A stretch of DNA of 64,000 nucleotides, taken from contig NZ_CP083582.1 of the NCBI RefSeq assembly GCF_020091585.1, forward strand, positions 6,768,536 through 6,832,535. Direction: 5' to 3'. The notes under the pieces were generated by a model. The model made no database searches, was not told the DNA's origin, and saw only the letters and a list, made by a program, of their open reading frames with translations. The stretch comes from Kovacikia minuta CCNUW1 (lineage in GTDB: Bacteria; Cyanobacteriota; Cyanobacteriia; Leptolyngbyales; Leptolyngbyaceae). Position numbers and translations under genes: made by a program. Position 1 is the first letter of the stretch; each line of letters opens with the position of its first letter. Below are positions 8,050 to 16,724 of the stretch, one piece after another.

Positions 8050-9019
8050 ACTGATCCTCCCTAAACCACTGAATCGTATCAGCCAACCCCGCTTCCAGGC
8101 TAAGCGTTGCTCTAAAGCCCAGTTTTGCTTCCGCTTTGCGGGTATCAACCAGACGCAGCGGAATCGTTGAAGGTTTGTCGGCGGCAAACTGGAGGGCAAC
8201 GGGATGGTTGGCAAGGCGGGTAATGGTTTCCGCCAGTTGGGCGATCGAGACCGCTTGCCCGGAACCCAGATTGACCGCATCACACTCGGCATACCGCTCT
8301 AAGGCTAACAAACATCCCCGTGCAACATCGGTCACATGGAGAAAGTCCCGCACATCCTTACCCGTCCCCCAGACCTCAAACGGGTTTTGTTTTTCTACAG
8401 CTTTGCGGATCAGTGCCGGGATCACATGGCAGGTTTCAAAGTCAAAGTTGTCGTAGCGACCAAAGAAGGGAACCGGACGGACGATCGCCACATTCAGCCC
8501 GTACTGGTCATGGTAAAACTTTGCCAGCGTCTCGACGTACCGCTTCATATTGCCCACCCCCTGATAGGCGGGATGGGGCTGTTCCAAAAACCCCTCCTCC
8601 TCCTGCACGGGTCGGGAATAGGCGGGATAGACTGTGGTGCTGCTGACCAGCAGGACGCGCTTTGCCTTGGCTAAACAGGCTGCTTGCAAAGAACGGGCTG
8701 CCATTACCAGGTTAGAGGTAACTGCCAGCATTGGATTCTTGACTGCCTGGGCTGCCCCTACCGTAACTGAGGCACAGAGGCAAACCAGATCCATACCTGC
8801 CATGACCCGATCGCAGTCCGCTTCCTGGGTCAGGTCGGCGGAAACAATCTCCAGGTTGGCATGGGAGGAAAGATACGAGGGCAGCGATCGGCGATGGATG
8901 ACTGCCCGCACCAGGGCACCCGCCTCCAGAAGTGCGGTTACCAGATGGTAGCCCAGCAACCCGGATGCCCCGGTGACGACCACCCGCTGATTTTGGTAGA
9001 AATTCGTTGGCTGATTCAT
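8042..9019 (-). CDS. NAD-dependent epimerase/dehydratase (extended SDR)
   Basis: A 325-residue extended SDR with TGASGLLG near residue 17 and a DFLHVTDVARGCLLAL helix in the C-terminal domain. The Ser/Thr strand VSSTTVY is kept, but the YxxxK position reads VGNMK, so the catalytic Tyr is Val. The gene at 5057 is a relative with Ala there. A frame from 9091 exists, but the first 24 codons do not resemble SDR sequence and ATG 9019 begins six residues before the first beta strand. Its stop overlaps the start of the radical SAM gene. Role: probably epimerisation, reduction or a binding role on the GDP-deoxy-heptose made upstream in the cluster (inference). Confidence 0.87.
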   Translation of the reverse strand: MNQPTNFYQNQRVVVTGASGLLGYHLVTALLEAGALVRAVIHRRSLPSYLSSHANLEIVSADLTQEADCDRVMAGMDLVCLCASVTVGAAQAVKNPMLAVTSNLVMAARSLQAACLAKAKRVLLVSSTTVYPAYSRPVQEEEGFLEQPHPAYQGVGNMKRYVETLAKFYHDQYGLNVAIVRPVPFFGRYDNFDFETCHVIPALIRKAVEKQNPFEVWGTGKDVRDFLHVTDVARGCLLALERYAECDAVNLGSGQAVSIAQLAETITRLANHPVALQFAADKPSTIPLRLVDTRKAEAKLGFRATLSLEAGLADTIQWFREDQYG

Positions 9020-9144
9020 CAACTGACCGACCACCCCTCCGATGGAATCCATTTTGTAAAGGAGACACCATTTTGTGTCCGGGCATAGCATTTGGGCACA
9101 AACTCTGAAACTCAGTCACAATCTCTCTGCCGAATGCTATGTCC

Positions 9145-10326
9145 CTACTCGATATGATTCAGTATTTCACAGAGTGTTAAGATTTTTTCCTTTTCCAGAT
9201 CCGGGTAGTTGCCAATGTAAAAGCCGTAGAAGTGGATGTGATCAACCTGGGGATAGGCTGCAAAGGCATTTCCCATTAACTGCCGCAAATACGGTTGGCG
9301 CAACTGATTGCCCCCCCCCGAAGTTCCCCGTCGAAACTCTACCCCGTGCTGGCGCAGCGTTTCCATGACCCGGCTACACCGCTCCGGGTCAGCATGTTTC
9401 AGGACCAGGGTAAAGGCGTAATTGCAGCTTCCCTCCGTCGAAAAGTCTGTCCAGTACTGGGTTGAGTCTAGATTTTGGAGAAACAACTGCAAATTCTCGC
9501 TCCGGATCTGATTATTGGTGTCCAGACGCTTGAGTTGCGATCGCCCAATCACCGCATTGATTTCCGTACTTCGGACGTTATAGGCAGGAAAAGCAAAAAT
9601 AAAGTCCGGGTTCAGATCCGGGTGGTTTTCAGCATAGGTCTGCTTTAAGTGAGCAGAGGTAGATTCCCGCACCATCCCGTGCGATCGCAGCATCCGCAGC
9701 GTCTCGTAGAGATCGGAATCATTGGTGGAAATCATGCCACCCTCGATCGTGCTCATGTGGTGGGCGTAATAGAACGAGAAATTAGACATCCACCCGAAGG
9801 TACCTAACTTTTTGCCTCTAAAGGTTGCTCCATGCGATTCACAAGCATCCTCAATCAGGGGAATGCGGCGAGTTGCCAGTTCATCTAGCAACTCCTGAGT
9901 CAGGGCGTTATAACCCAGCACATGGGTCAGAAAAACCGCTTTTGTGTCGGGGGTCAGTTTGGCGATGACCTGTTCCGTATCCATGCCCAGGGTATGTGGG
10001 TTAATGTCCACAAACACTGGCTCAAAGCCATAGTGCAGCACGGAAGCAATGTCCGAAACCCACGTCAGAGTTGGGACAATGATTTCTCCCAGACCCGCAT
10101 GGTGCTTGAGCGCAGCGATCGCCAGTAAATTGGCAGACGATCCTGAATTAACAAAGACGCTGTGCTGGACTCCCAACCATTCTGACCACTCCTGCTCAAA
10201 TGCCCGCACCTGTTGAGATTGCGTCAAAATCGGATCGTCCTGCTGAAGAAACTCAATCAACCCATCCAGGTCAGCACGGGTGATATTGTTCTGCATCAGT
10301 CGCCAGTTGAGATTGGGTTCCATCAT
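9145..10326 (-). CDS. DegT/DnrJ/EryC1 PLP enzyme of the ColD type: predicted GDP-keto-sugar 3-dehydratase
   Basis: A 393-residue fold type I PLP enzyme. The PLP-phosphate Ser region SGSSAN (61-66) and the Asp of IEDACESHGA (Asp160) are present. Where sugar aminotransferases carry the PLP-binding Lys, this protein reads SFYYAHHMSTIEGG with His189. A His in that position is the hallmark of the sugar 3-dehydratases (ColD on GDP-4-keto-6-deoxymannose; RfbH/E1 on CDP sugars). ColD uses PLP with glutamate to remove the C3 hydroxyl. No Fe-S cysteine cluster of the RfbH type is visible, so ColD is the closer match. Predicted reaction here: C3 deoxygenation of a GDP-4-keto-6-deoxy-hexose or -heptose. 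A start at the second Met (10323) is equally possible. Confidence 0.85.
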   Translation of the reverse strand: MMEPNLNWRLMQNNITRADLDGLIEFLQQDDPILTQSQQVRAFEQEWSEWLGVQHSVFVNSGSSANLLAIAALKHHAGLGEIIVPTLTWVSDIASVLHYGFEPVFVDINPHTLGMDTEQVIAKLTPDTKAVFLTHVLGYNALTQELLDELATRRIPLIEDACESHGATFRGKKLGTFGWMSNFSFYYAHHMSTIEGGMISTNDSDLYETLRMLRSHGMVRESTSAHLKQTYAENHPDLNPDFIFAFPAYNVRSTEINAVIGRSQLKRLDTNNQIRSENLQLFLQNLDSTQYWTDFSTEGSCNYAFTLVLKHADPERCSRVMETLRQHGVEFRRGTSGGGNQLRQPYLRQLMGNAFAAYPQVDHIHFYGFYIGNYPDLEKEKILTLCEILNHIE

Positions 10327-10641
10327 AGGGATTTTAGATTGCAGATTGTAGATTTTAGATTGGCAGGAGGGATTGTAGATTTTAGATTTTAGGCATGGGA
10401 ATTAAATAAAGTCGGTCGTAGGGGCGGGTTTGTTCGAGATTTGCTGACTTCGGGTAAGTCTATTGGCAAAACCCGCCCGTACAAAATCCGGAGGTTATTT
10501 AATCCACGATCCTTAGATTGCAGATTAAGTAGAGGGTAGAAGGCAGGAAAGGAAACAGGAAATAGGGGGAATCAAAACAATCTTCCATCTTCAATCTCCA
10601 ATCCTCAATTCCTTCCCCACACCCCGCACCCCACACCCCAA
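10327..10641. repeat. Gene-free stretch: family A element copy 2 plus heptad repeats
   Basis: A family A palindromic element spans 10391-10516 (left GGGAATTAAATAA, inner GTAGGGGCGGGTTT ... AAACCCGCCCGTAC, right TTATTTAATCCACGATCCTTA). On its left and right are gattttagatt repeats and cacccca/caatctcc heptads up to 10640. No promoter or gene is evident; the interruption does not prevent the flanking minus-strand genes from being one transcript. Confidence 0.75.
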
Positions 10642-12745
10642 TTAAAACGGCCCCTTAAACTCAATATCCTTCAAATCCGATTGTTCCTCTGGTAGCCAGT
10701 CGGTTTTTCCGGTAACCATTTCGTAGGCAGTAGCGGCGATCGTGCAGCCGTTGGGGTAAAAGAGGTCTTCTAGAACGGGGGTGGTGGGGCAGGTGGTGGG
10801 CGCAAACCCCATCCGACGAACCTGGATTGGACGGATGCCCTGGAGTTGCTCAATCACCTGGGTGACAATTTCGGCACTGGCTCCGCAGGTCATCCAGCCA
10901 TTATCAACCACACAGAGCCGTCCAGTTTTTTGAACGGACTGGGCGATCGTCTCAATATCCAATGGACTTAACCAGATCGGGTCTATCAGCCTGGGCTCGG
11001 ATTCCCTTTTCCTCCAGATATTTTTGGGCGCGCAGGCATTCAACTTGCATGTAGGAAATACCCACCAGCGTCAGGTCTTCGCCAACGACTGTGATCCGTG
11101 CCTTGCCCGCAGGGGTGAGATAACTGCCCTCCGGCACGGGTCCCTTTTGATAACACAGAATCCGATGTTCTACAACCATCACGGGATTGTTGTCCTGAAT
11201 GGCAGCCAGCAGGCAACCTTTGGCATCGTAGGGAGTGGTGGGTGCCACGACCTTTAAACCAGGAACATGCATAAAGAAGGAATGCAAACCTTGAGAATGC
11301 TGTGCCCCCTGCCCCCAACTTTTGCCAATCATCGATCGCACTACCATCGGCACTGAAACCTGTCCCCCAAAGGTATAACGGCTTTTGGCTGCCATATTCA
11401 CCAGTTGGTTCATTGCCAGCATCAGGAAGTCCATTCGAATGTGAACGTGGATCGGACGTAGCCCTGCCAACGCCGATCCGATCGCCACCCCCGTCATCGC
11501 ATCCTCCGAGAGCGGTGTCCCAAAGACCCGTTGTGAACCATACCGATTCAGCAGTCCCTGGGTAGTGCCCAGAATCGCTTTGGGATCGTCCACATCCAGA
11601 CCGAACAGGAACACGGATTCGTCCTCTGCCATTGCCAGGTCGGTGGCTTCCCGAATGGCTTCGATGTAGGAGAGGGTGCGGGAGGGGGAAGCATTTTGAA
11701 TTTTGAATGTTGAATTTTGAATTAAATCTGAGGACTGAGGACTGAGGACTGAGGACTGAGCGCTATCTTCTGACTCCTGACTCCCTTCCTGCTGCCCTCT
11801 GCCCTCTGCCCTGTCAAACACATCCTTCCATAGTTCTTCCGCGCCTGGGAATGGGCTACTTTCCGCGAAGTCGAAGGCAGCCTGGATTTCGGCTTCAACT
11901 TCTAATTCGATCTGCTGGCGACGAGAGGGGTCGAGGTGCAGTGCTAACTTTTTGATCGGGTCGTTCTGAATCCAGGGTTCTGCTTCTGCTTTGGTGCGGT
12001 ATCCGAGGTGAAAGTCGTCGTTGGGTCCGACATGCTCTTTCCAACGATAGGTCATGCACTCAAAGAAGCAGGGGCCAGATTCTCCCCGTCGCAGGGCACT
12101 GACCGCCCCACTCGTTTTCTCATAAAGGGTGAACAGGTCATTGTCTCCAATCCGTTCTGTGGGGATACCGTAGGGGCGAACCCGATCGCAAATATCGCCA
12201 ACGGATTGACGCGATCGCTGGTGGGTATGGATCGCATAGGAGTTATTTTCGCAAACAAAAATAATCGGTAATTGCTTCAGGGCAGCGAAATTGATGCTTT
12301 CGTGGAATACTCCTTCCTCAACTGCGCCATCCCCAAAAAAGCTAACGACAACCGAATCTTTGCCCTGGTACTGGAGAGCATAGGCATACCCAACTGCTTC
12401 CGGAATCGTGGTCGCAACCACTGCTGAAGTTCCCATCACCCCCGCTGGAGTATCTATCAGATGCATTGACCCACCTTTACCACGGGCACATCCCGTTACC
12501 TTGCCATACAACTCGGCAATCATCTGGTTCAAATCGCCGCCCTTTGCCAGGTATAGGGCATGTCCCCGGTAGGTGCCAAACACCACATCATCAGGACGCA
12601 GGGCTGCACAAACCCCGACTGATATAGCCTCCTGCCCGATCGACAGGTGAATCGGACTTTTGATTTTGTCCGTTGGGTAAATCCGGGCAATTTCTTCCTC
12701 AACCCGACGGATGCGGTAAAGCGATCGATAAAACAGTTCGTGCAT
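10642..12745 (-). pseudogene. Fused E1 alpha-beta thiamine-diphosphate dehydrogenase-like enzyme, frameshifted near 11000
   Basis: Pyruvate/acetoin-dehydrogenase E1-like protein with alpha and beta subunits on one chain. The alpha part (1-310) has the ThDP motif GDG (138-140) ... ENN (166-168); residues 311-354 are a linker translated from heptad repeats (11691-11815); the beta part starts at about 355 (RTLSYIEAIREATDLAMAED). The first frame stops at 10952, while the conserved beta C-terminus (LIDPIWLSPLDIETIA ... GFAPTTCP) continues in the next frame to 10642. Deleting one C in the ATCCGAG at 10996-11002 joins them. So this is either a real pseudogene or one base error; an intact enzyme would have about 700 residues. 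No E2 or E3 gene is near. In this cluster it may transfer a two-carbon unit to a keto-sugar, as E1-like pairs do for branched sugars of some antibiotics. Confidence 0.8.
11691..11815. repeat. Heptad repeats inside the E1 fusion gene
   Basis: ttgaatt-type units, five copies of ctgagga (about 11727-11762), tgactcc units and ccctctg units (11795-11815) lie in frame between the alpha and beta domains. The same units fill intergenic spaces elsewhere in the window. Confidence 0.85.
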
Positions 12746-12861
12746 GGGGAAGGGGGAGTAGGGAGTAGGGAGAAAGAATTAAGAATTATAAATTAAGAAT
12801 CATGAATTATTCTAGCCCCACACCCCACACCCTACACCCCCACACCCCACACCCCACACCT
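12746..12861. repeat. Heptad repeats between the E1 fusion and the dehydratase gene
   Basis: tccctac/ccccctt units directly before the E1 start codon (read on the minus strand as GGGAGTAGGGAG ... GGGGA, which may serve as a purine-rich ribosome-binding region) and cacaccc units at 12814-12861. Confidence 0.75.
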
Positions 12862-13851
12862 CTATAAGAACTTGTCCGCCTGCCCCCGCCAGTAGTCCAG
12901 CAGGTACTTCATACTCTCCTCAAAGGAATACTGAGGCTGCCACCCGGTGGCATTAACAAATTTTTCTACGTGGGGAATTTGCAGGGTAACATCGGCAGGT
13001 CTTAACAGCGCAGGGTCGCAGCGGGTGGGAATAGGAACGGAGCTAAGGGCAACGAGTTGATCCAGGAATTCGCCCACTTTCATGGTTGTGGTGCCGCCAA
13101 TGTTATAGGTTTCACCGGGTTCGCAATAGAGCAAGGCTTCCCAGTAAGCTCGCATGGCATCCCGGACATCGATCAGGGTGCGGACAGAATCTAAGTTGCC
13201 GTGCACAACTTCCTGTTGCAAGCCTCGCTCGATCCATGCCACCTGACGGGCAAAGGAGGTGGCAAACAGATCTGTTCGCCTGGGGTTGAGGTAGGTGAAC
13301 ATGCGGGTGCGGATAATCCGCAGTTGATAGCTGAGAAAATAGGTCAATCCCAACATATCCTGCGCCACTTTAGAAACCGCGTAGGGGCTGGCAGGGCGCA
13401 GGGGGGTTTCTTCGGTAATCGGCACGTATTTTGGATCGACCTGACCATAAACTTCTGAGGTACTGCAAAGCTGGATCAAAGGGTCGAGTTTAGCCAGACG
13501 AATCGCTTCAAACAGGTTACTGGTGCCGAGAATGTTATTGCTTAAAACTGCATTGGGGGTAGTAAAAGATGCCCGCACATTGGCGTGGGCGGCAAGGTGA
13601 AAAATGGCATCGGGTTGAACCGCTTGCAAAGCCGCGAAAACAGAGCCAAAGTCCATCAAATCACACTCATGAACCGTGATCCGATCGCGAATCGCCCTCA
13701 AATTGTCCGTGGTGGTGGTACTGTGCCAGCGTGCCAACCCGTGAACTTCCACCCCCGGTTGGTGATTCACAATATACTCTGCCAGATAACTCCCACCCGA
13801 ACCCGAAATTCCGGTAATCAAAACCCGCTTAAAAGGACTACCGTTACTCAC
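12862..13851 (-). CDS. GDP-mannose/GDP-heptose 4,6-dehydratase family SDR
   Basis: A 329-residue extended SDR of the GDP-mannose 4,6-dehydratase branch: TGISGSGGSYLAEYI at the N-terminus, AHANVRASFTTPNAVLSNNI, CSTSEVYGQV, and an intact catalytic PYAVSK. The Gmd family uses bound NADP to convert GDP-mannose to GDP-4-keto-6-deoxymannose; homologues act on GDP-D-glycero-alpha-D-manno-heptose (DmhA/WcbK type) or reduce the 4-keto product (Rmd). Because the four GDP-heptose genes lie directly upstream, the heptose 4,6-dehydratase role is the best fit, but sequence alone does not separate the three activities. The active site is complete, unlike the two divergent SDRs further along the cluster. Confidence 0.85.
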   Translation of the reverse strand: MSNGSPFKRVLITGISGSGGSYLAEYIVNHQPGVEVHGLARWHSTTTTDNLRAIRDRITVHECDLMDFGSVFAALQAVQPDAIFHLAAHANVRASFTTPNAVLSNNILGTSNLFEAIRLAKLDPLIQLCSTSEVYGQVDPKYVPITEETPLRPASPYAVSKVAQDMLGLTYFLSYQLRIIRTRMFTYLNPRRTDLFATSFARQVAWIERGLQQEVVHGNLDSVRTLIDVRDAMRAYWEALLYCEPGETYNIGGTTTMKVGEFLDQLVALSSVPIPTRCDPALLRPADVTLQIPHVEKFVNATGWQPQYSFEESMKYLLDYWRGQADKFL

Positions 13852-13856
13852 CGAAT

Positions 13857-13945
13857 CACTCCCTATTCCCTACACCCAACACCCCACATCGTTCAGCTGA
13901 GCGCTCACGTCGAAGCCCCACACCCCACACCCTACACCCCACACC
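13857..13945. repeat. Heptad repeats (cacaccc/tccctac types)
   Basis: tccctac and cacaccc units lie between the dehydratase and hddA. A 22-base segment here, GCTGAGCGCTCACGTCGAAG (13896 onward), recurs in the opposite orientation near 45484. Confidence 0.7.
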
Positions 13946-15031
13946 CTACTCCCTCCTCCCCACTCTCTCCTCTACCAGATGATTCAGTTCCTGAAACCGC
14001 TGCACTGACTGCTGGGCACGTTCTGTTTCTTCAACCTGGTAGTCTACTTCTGGTTCAAAAAAGATAATTTGACTCCCCGAAAACTCGAACCTAAACGGGA
14101 CATGAATCAGGTGCTTGAGGGCACTTTTGACACTGCTCTGACGCGAGGGAGGGACAAATAGCAGCAGAAATCCACCGCCGCCCGCACCCGTCAGTTTGCC
14201 ACCCAATGCCCCAGCGGTGATCGCCTGCTCATAGAGGGCATCCACATGGGAATTAGACACCTTTTCACTCAGGCTGCGCTTGGTTTGCCACGCCTCGTGC
14301 AGCAGTTCCCCAAACGGGGTGATATCTCGACCGCTGCTGAGGATTGCCACGCTTTCTTCCACCAGATCCCGGATGATACGAAGCTGACGCTTTTTATCTT
14401 CAATCCCGTTGACATAGCTATCGGCAACATCGGAAGCAGTTCGTTTGATGCCCGTGTAGAACAGCATCAGATGATTGTTGAGTTCGTGCAGGCGATCGGA
14501 GGGAAGGGTGAGGGGTCTGACGGAGATTTCCCCACTGGTCATGAAGTTGATATAGTTCAACCCACCATAGGCAGCCGAAACCTGATCCTGGGAGCCAACC
14601 GTCTCCCGCAAGCATTCCTGTTCAACATAAATGCTGTCCTGCATCAATTGCCGTTTGCTCGGCATTTGCCCTTTGAGCGCATATAAGGCGTGCAGTAACC
14701 CAACGGTAAAGGCAGAACTCGACCCCATGCCACTACGGGCGGGCAAATCACCATCATGGTGAATTTCAATGCCCCGATCGATGTTGAGAAAGCGCAAAAT
14801 TTCCCGTACCGAAGGATGGGTAATCTCATCAATGGTTTTGCAAGTCTCAATTTTAGACCAGACAACCCGAATCCGGTGGTCAAAAAAGGGGGGCAGGTGG
14901 CGACAGGTGAGGTAACAGTATTTGTCGATCGTGGCAGCTAATACGGCTCCTCCATGCTTGCGGTACCAGCCGGGATAATCTGTCCCACCCCCAAAAAACG
15001 AAATCCTAAATGGAGTTCTACTAATAATCAG
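13946..15031 (-). CDS. hddA: HddA, D-glycero-alpha-D-manno-heptose-7-phosphate kinase (GHMP family)
   Basis: Phosphorylates C1 of D-glycero-D-manno-heptose 7-phosphate. The fold begins at IISRTPFRISFFGGGTDYP, codons from 15028 downwards; the GHMP ATP loop PARSGMGSSSA and the C-terminal GALGGKLTGAGGGGFLLLF glycine motif are present. Full length is 361 aa. There is no ATG where family members have MIISRTPF: the codon is CTG (15029-15031), 9 nt after an AGGAG (15042-15046). Removing one C turns the local ACTG into ATG, so this may be a true CTG start or a single inserted base. The last dozen residues (LVEERVGRRE) are encoded by heptad repeats. A TTG at 14797 would give a kinase lacking its first strand and is not credible. 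Confidence 0.88.
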   Translation of the reverse strand: MIISRTPFRISFFGGGTDYPGWYRKHGGAVLAATIDKYCYLTCRHLPPFFDHRIRVVWSKIETCKTIDEITHPSVREILRFLNIDRGIEIHHDGDLPARSGMGSSSAFTVGLLHALYALKGQMPSKRQLMQDSIYVEQECLRETVGSQDQVSAAYGGLNYINFMTSGEISVRPLTLPSDRLHELNNHLMLFYTGIKRTASDVADSYVNGIEDKKRQLRIIRDLVEESVAILSSGRDITPFGELLHEAWQTKRSLSEKVSNSHVDALYEQAITAGALGGKLTGAGGGGFLLLFVPPSRQSSVKSALKHLIHVPFRFEFSGSQIIFFEPEVDYQVEETERAQQSVQRFQELNHLVEERVGRRE

Positions 15032-15036
15032 TGATC

Positions 15037-15118
15037 TCTCACTCCTTTATTTCCCCACTCCCTACTCCCTACTCTCCACTCCCTACTCCCTACTCTCCAC
15101 TCCCTACTCCCCCCTTTC
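15037..15118. repeat. Heptad repeats (tccctac/ctccact types)
   Basis: About ten tandem units of ccctact/ctccact between hddA and the next upstream gene; they include or adjoin the ribosome-binding site of hddA. Confidence 0.8.
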
Positions 15119-15119
15119 C

Positions 15120-16058
15120 TCAAACATTCTTGAACACCCCTCGTCCCAGCATCCGATAGCCTTTCAGTAGCTCTTGAATCCCCATATCCAGCGATCGCTG
15201 GGCTTCAAACCCGGCTTCCCGCAAGCGCTGGTTGGAAACGATGTAATTTCGCTTGTCTGGATCACTGCCGATCGCGGCGAAGTGGAGATAGAAGTTGGGC
15301 ACGTGTTCCTTGACCGTCAATGCCAGTTCCTCCTTCGAGAGGTTTGCCGCATCCAAACCTGCATTGTAAGGGCGACCAATCATCTTGTCCCGATTCTGAA
15401 TGCAGTGCAACATACACTCTGCCACATCTCGAATGTGAATGTAATTGCGCTTAAAGTCCTTCTCAAAAATAACCAGGTAGCCATCCGTGACAGCGGCATA
15501 GACAAAATGGTTAACCAGCAAATCTAGTCGCATCCGGGGCGACATGCCAAACACCGTAGCCAGCCTGAGCGTAATCGTATTGGGGCTATTCAGGAGTTCC
15601 TGTTCAGCCTGAGTCTTGGTTTGACCGTAGAGCGAGATCGGCTCCAGGGGCGTTTCTTCGGTGCAATAGAGATTGCCCGACTGGGTGCCATAGCCGCTAT
15701 TGGTCGTTGGGAACAGAACCAATTGTTGGGGACTGCGCAGACGGTTAATCAACTGTACCGCGTCAAAGTTGACCGATTTTGCCAACCAGGGGTCACGCTT
15801 ACAGGCGGGTGCTCCAACGATCGCGGCCAGCGGAATGATCACATCTACCTTCTCCACGACTTGCTGCATCAAATCAGCATCGCGCACATCCCCCAAAACA
15901 AAGTCAAAATTGGGGTTGGCACAAAAGTGGAAGAGAGAATTTTGCCCATAGGTGAGATTGTCTACAACGGTGACCCGGTAACCTGCCCCCAGCAAATGCT
16001 CACACAGGACAGAACCTAAATAACCTGCACCACCCGTAATCAGAATGTGTTCTTTCAT
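15120..16058 (-). CDS. NAD-dependent epimerase/dehydratase (extended SDR), intact active site
   Basis: A 312-residue extended SDR with TGGAGYLGSVL at residue 8, the Thr-Thr strand FPTTNSGYG, and an intact SLYGQTK catalytic Tyr-Lys. The C-terminal domain contains FKRNYIHIRDVAECMLHCI and a YNAGLDAANLSKEEL segment typical of NDP-sugar epimerases and 4-reductases. Its ATG overlaps the gmhA stop (ATGA), so the two are translationally coupled. In GDP-heptose pathways such enzymes act as 3-, 5- or 4-epimerase/reductases after the 4,6-dehydratase; I cannot choose among these. It is the only one of the three accessory SDRs in the cluster with a canonical YxxxK. Confidence 0.88.
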   Translation of the reverse strand: MKEHILITGGAGYLGSVLCEHLLGAGYRVTVVDNLTYGQNSLFHFCANPNFDFVLGDVRDADLMQQVVEKVDVIIPLAAIVGAPACKRDPWLAKSVNFDAVQLINRLRSPQQLVLFPTTNSGYGTQSGNLYCTEETPLEPISLYGQTKTQAEQELLNSPNTITLRLATVFGMSPRMRLDLLVNHFVYAAVTDGYLVIFEKDFKRNYIHIRDVAECMLHCIQNRDKMIGRPYNAGLDAANLSKEELALTVKEHVPNFYLHFAAIGSDPDKRNYIVSNQRLREAGFEAQRSLDMGIQELLKGYRMLGRGVFKNV

Positions 16059-16675
16059 GCCTGAATTTCACCGAACAATTGTTTTTCTACCAGCTCGCAC
16101 AAAATATGCTCGATCGCCAGATGACCTTCTTGAATGTACTGGGTGTTAGAACTGGGCACTGCAATCACGACCTCCGCCAGGTCTGCCAGTTTGCCCCCAT
16201 TCCCGCCGGTCAGCCCGATCGTTCGCATATCCAACGCCTGAGCTGCCTCGATCGCCCGAATCACGTTGAGCGAGTTCCCACTGGTGCTAATGCCAAGCAG
16301 GGCATCCCCCGGTCTACCCAGGGTTTGCACCTGACGTTCAAACACATGCTCCAGTCCACAGTCGTTGGCGATCGCACTGAAGAGAGAACTGTCCGTCGTG
16401 AGGGCGATCGCTGCCAGCCCCGGACGCAGAAAATCCTTGGTTAAATAATTGACCAATTCTCCTGCCATGTGCTGGCAATCAGCAGCACTACCGCCATTGC
16501 CACACAACAACACTTTGCCGCCATTCCGAAACGTTTCCGCCAGAATTTGGGCAGTCAACAGAATGGAATCGGTACATTGCTGGACAATCTGCCGTTTAAC
16601 CTCAGCACTTTCTAGCAGATGGGTTTGCACCCGCGATCGCAAATTACTGGCAACTAAGGGCGTTTGTTGTTTCAT
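16055..16675 (-). CDS. gmhA: GmhA, sedoheptulose-7-phosphate isomerase
   Basis: First step of heptose synthesis: sedoheptulose 7-phosphate to D-glycero-D-manno-heptose 7-phosphate. The 206-residue SIS-domain protein has the family block CGNGGSAADCQHMAGELV (substrate and zinc site), LTTDSS, the phosphate-binding STSGNS, and the C-terminal HLAIEHILCELVE with the metal-binding His residues. A longer frame from 16717 adds 14 residues that are only translated heptad repeat; ATG 16675 has GGAG 7 nt upstream and is preferred. The stop overlaps the start of the following SDR by 4 bases, and the HddC-GmhB fusion lies about 50 bases upstream, so all are probably one transcript. Confidence 0.95.
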   Translation of the reverse strand: MKQQTPLVASNLRSRVQTHLLESAEVKRQIVQQCTDSILLTAQILAETFRNGGKVLLCGNGGSAADCQHMAGELVNYLTKDFLRPGLAAIALTTDSSLFSAIANDCGLEHVFERQVQTLGRPGDALLGISTSGNSLNVIRAIEAAQALDMRTIGLTGGNGGKLADLAEVVIAVPSSNTQYIQEGHLAIEHILCELVEKQLFGEIQA

Positions 16676-16724
16676 CTCCACTCCCCACACCACGACCTGA
16701 CACCTGACACCTGACACCTACCCC

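Noticed and set aside
8050-8292. N-terminal extension of the radical SAM frame by 81 codons
   Set aside because: These bases code for the C-terminus of the upstream SDR in another frame; the extension is basic and low in family features, and ATG 8049 has a strong RBS.
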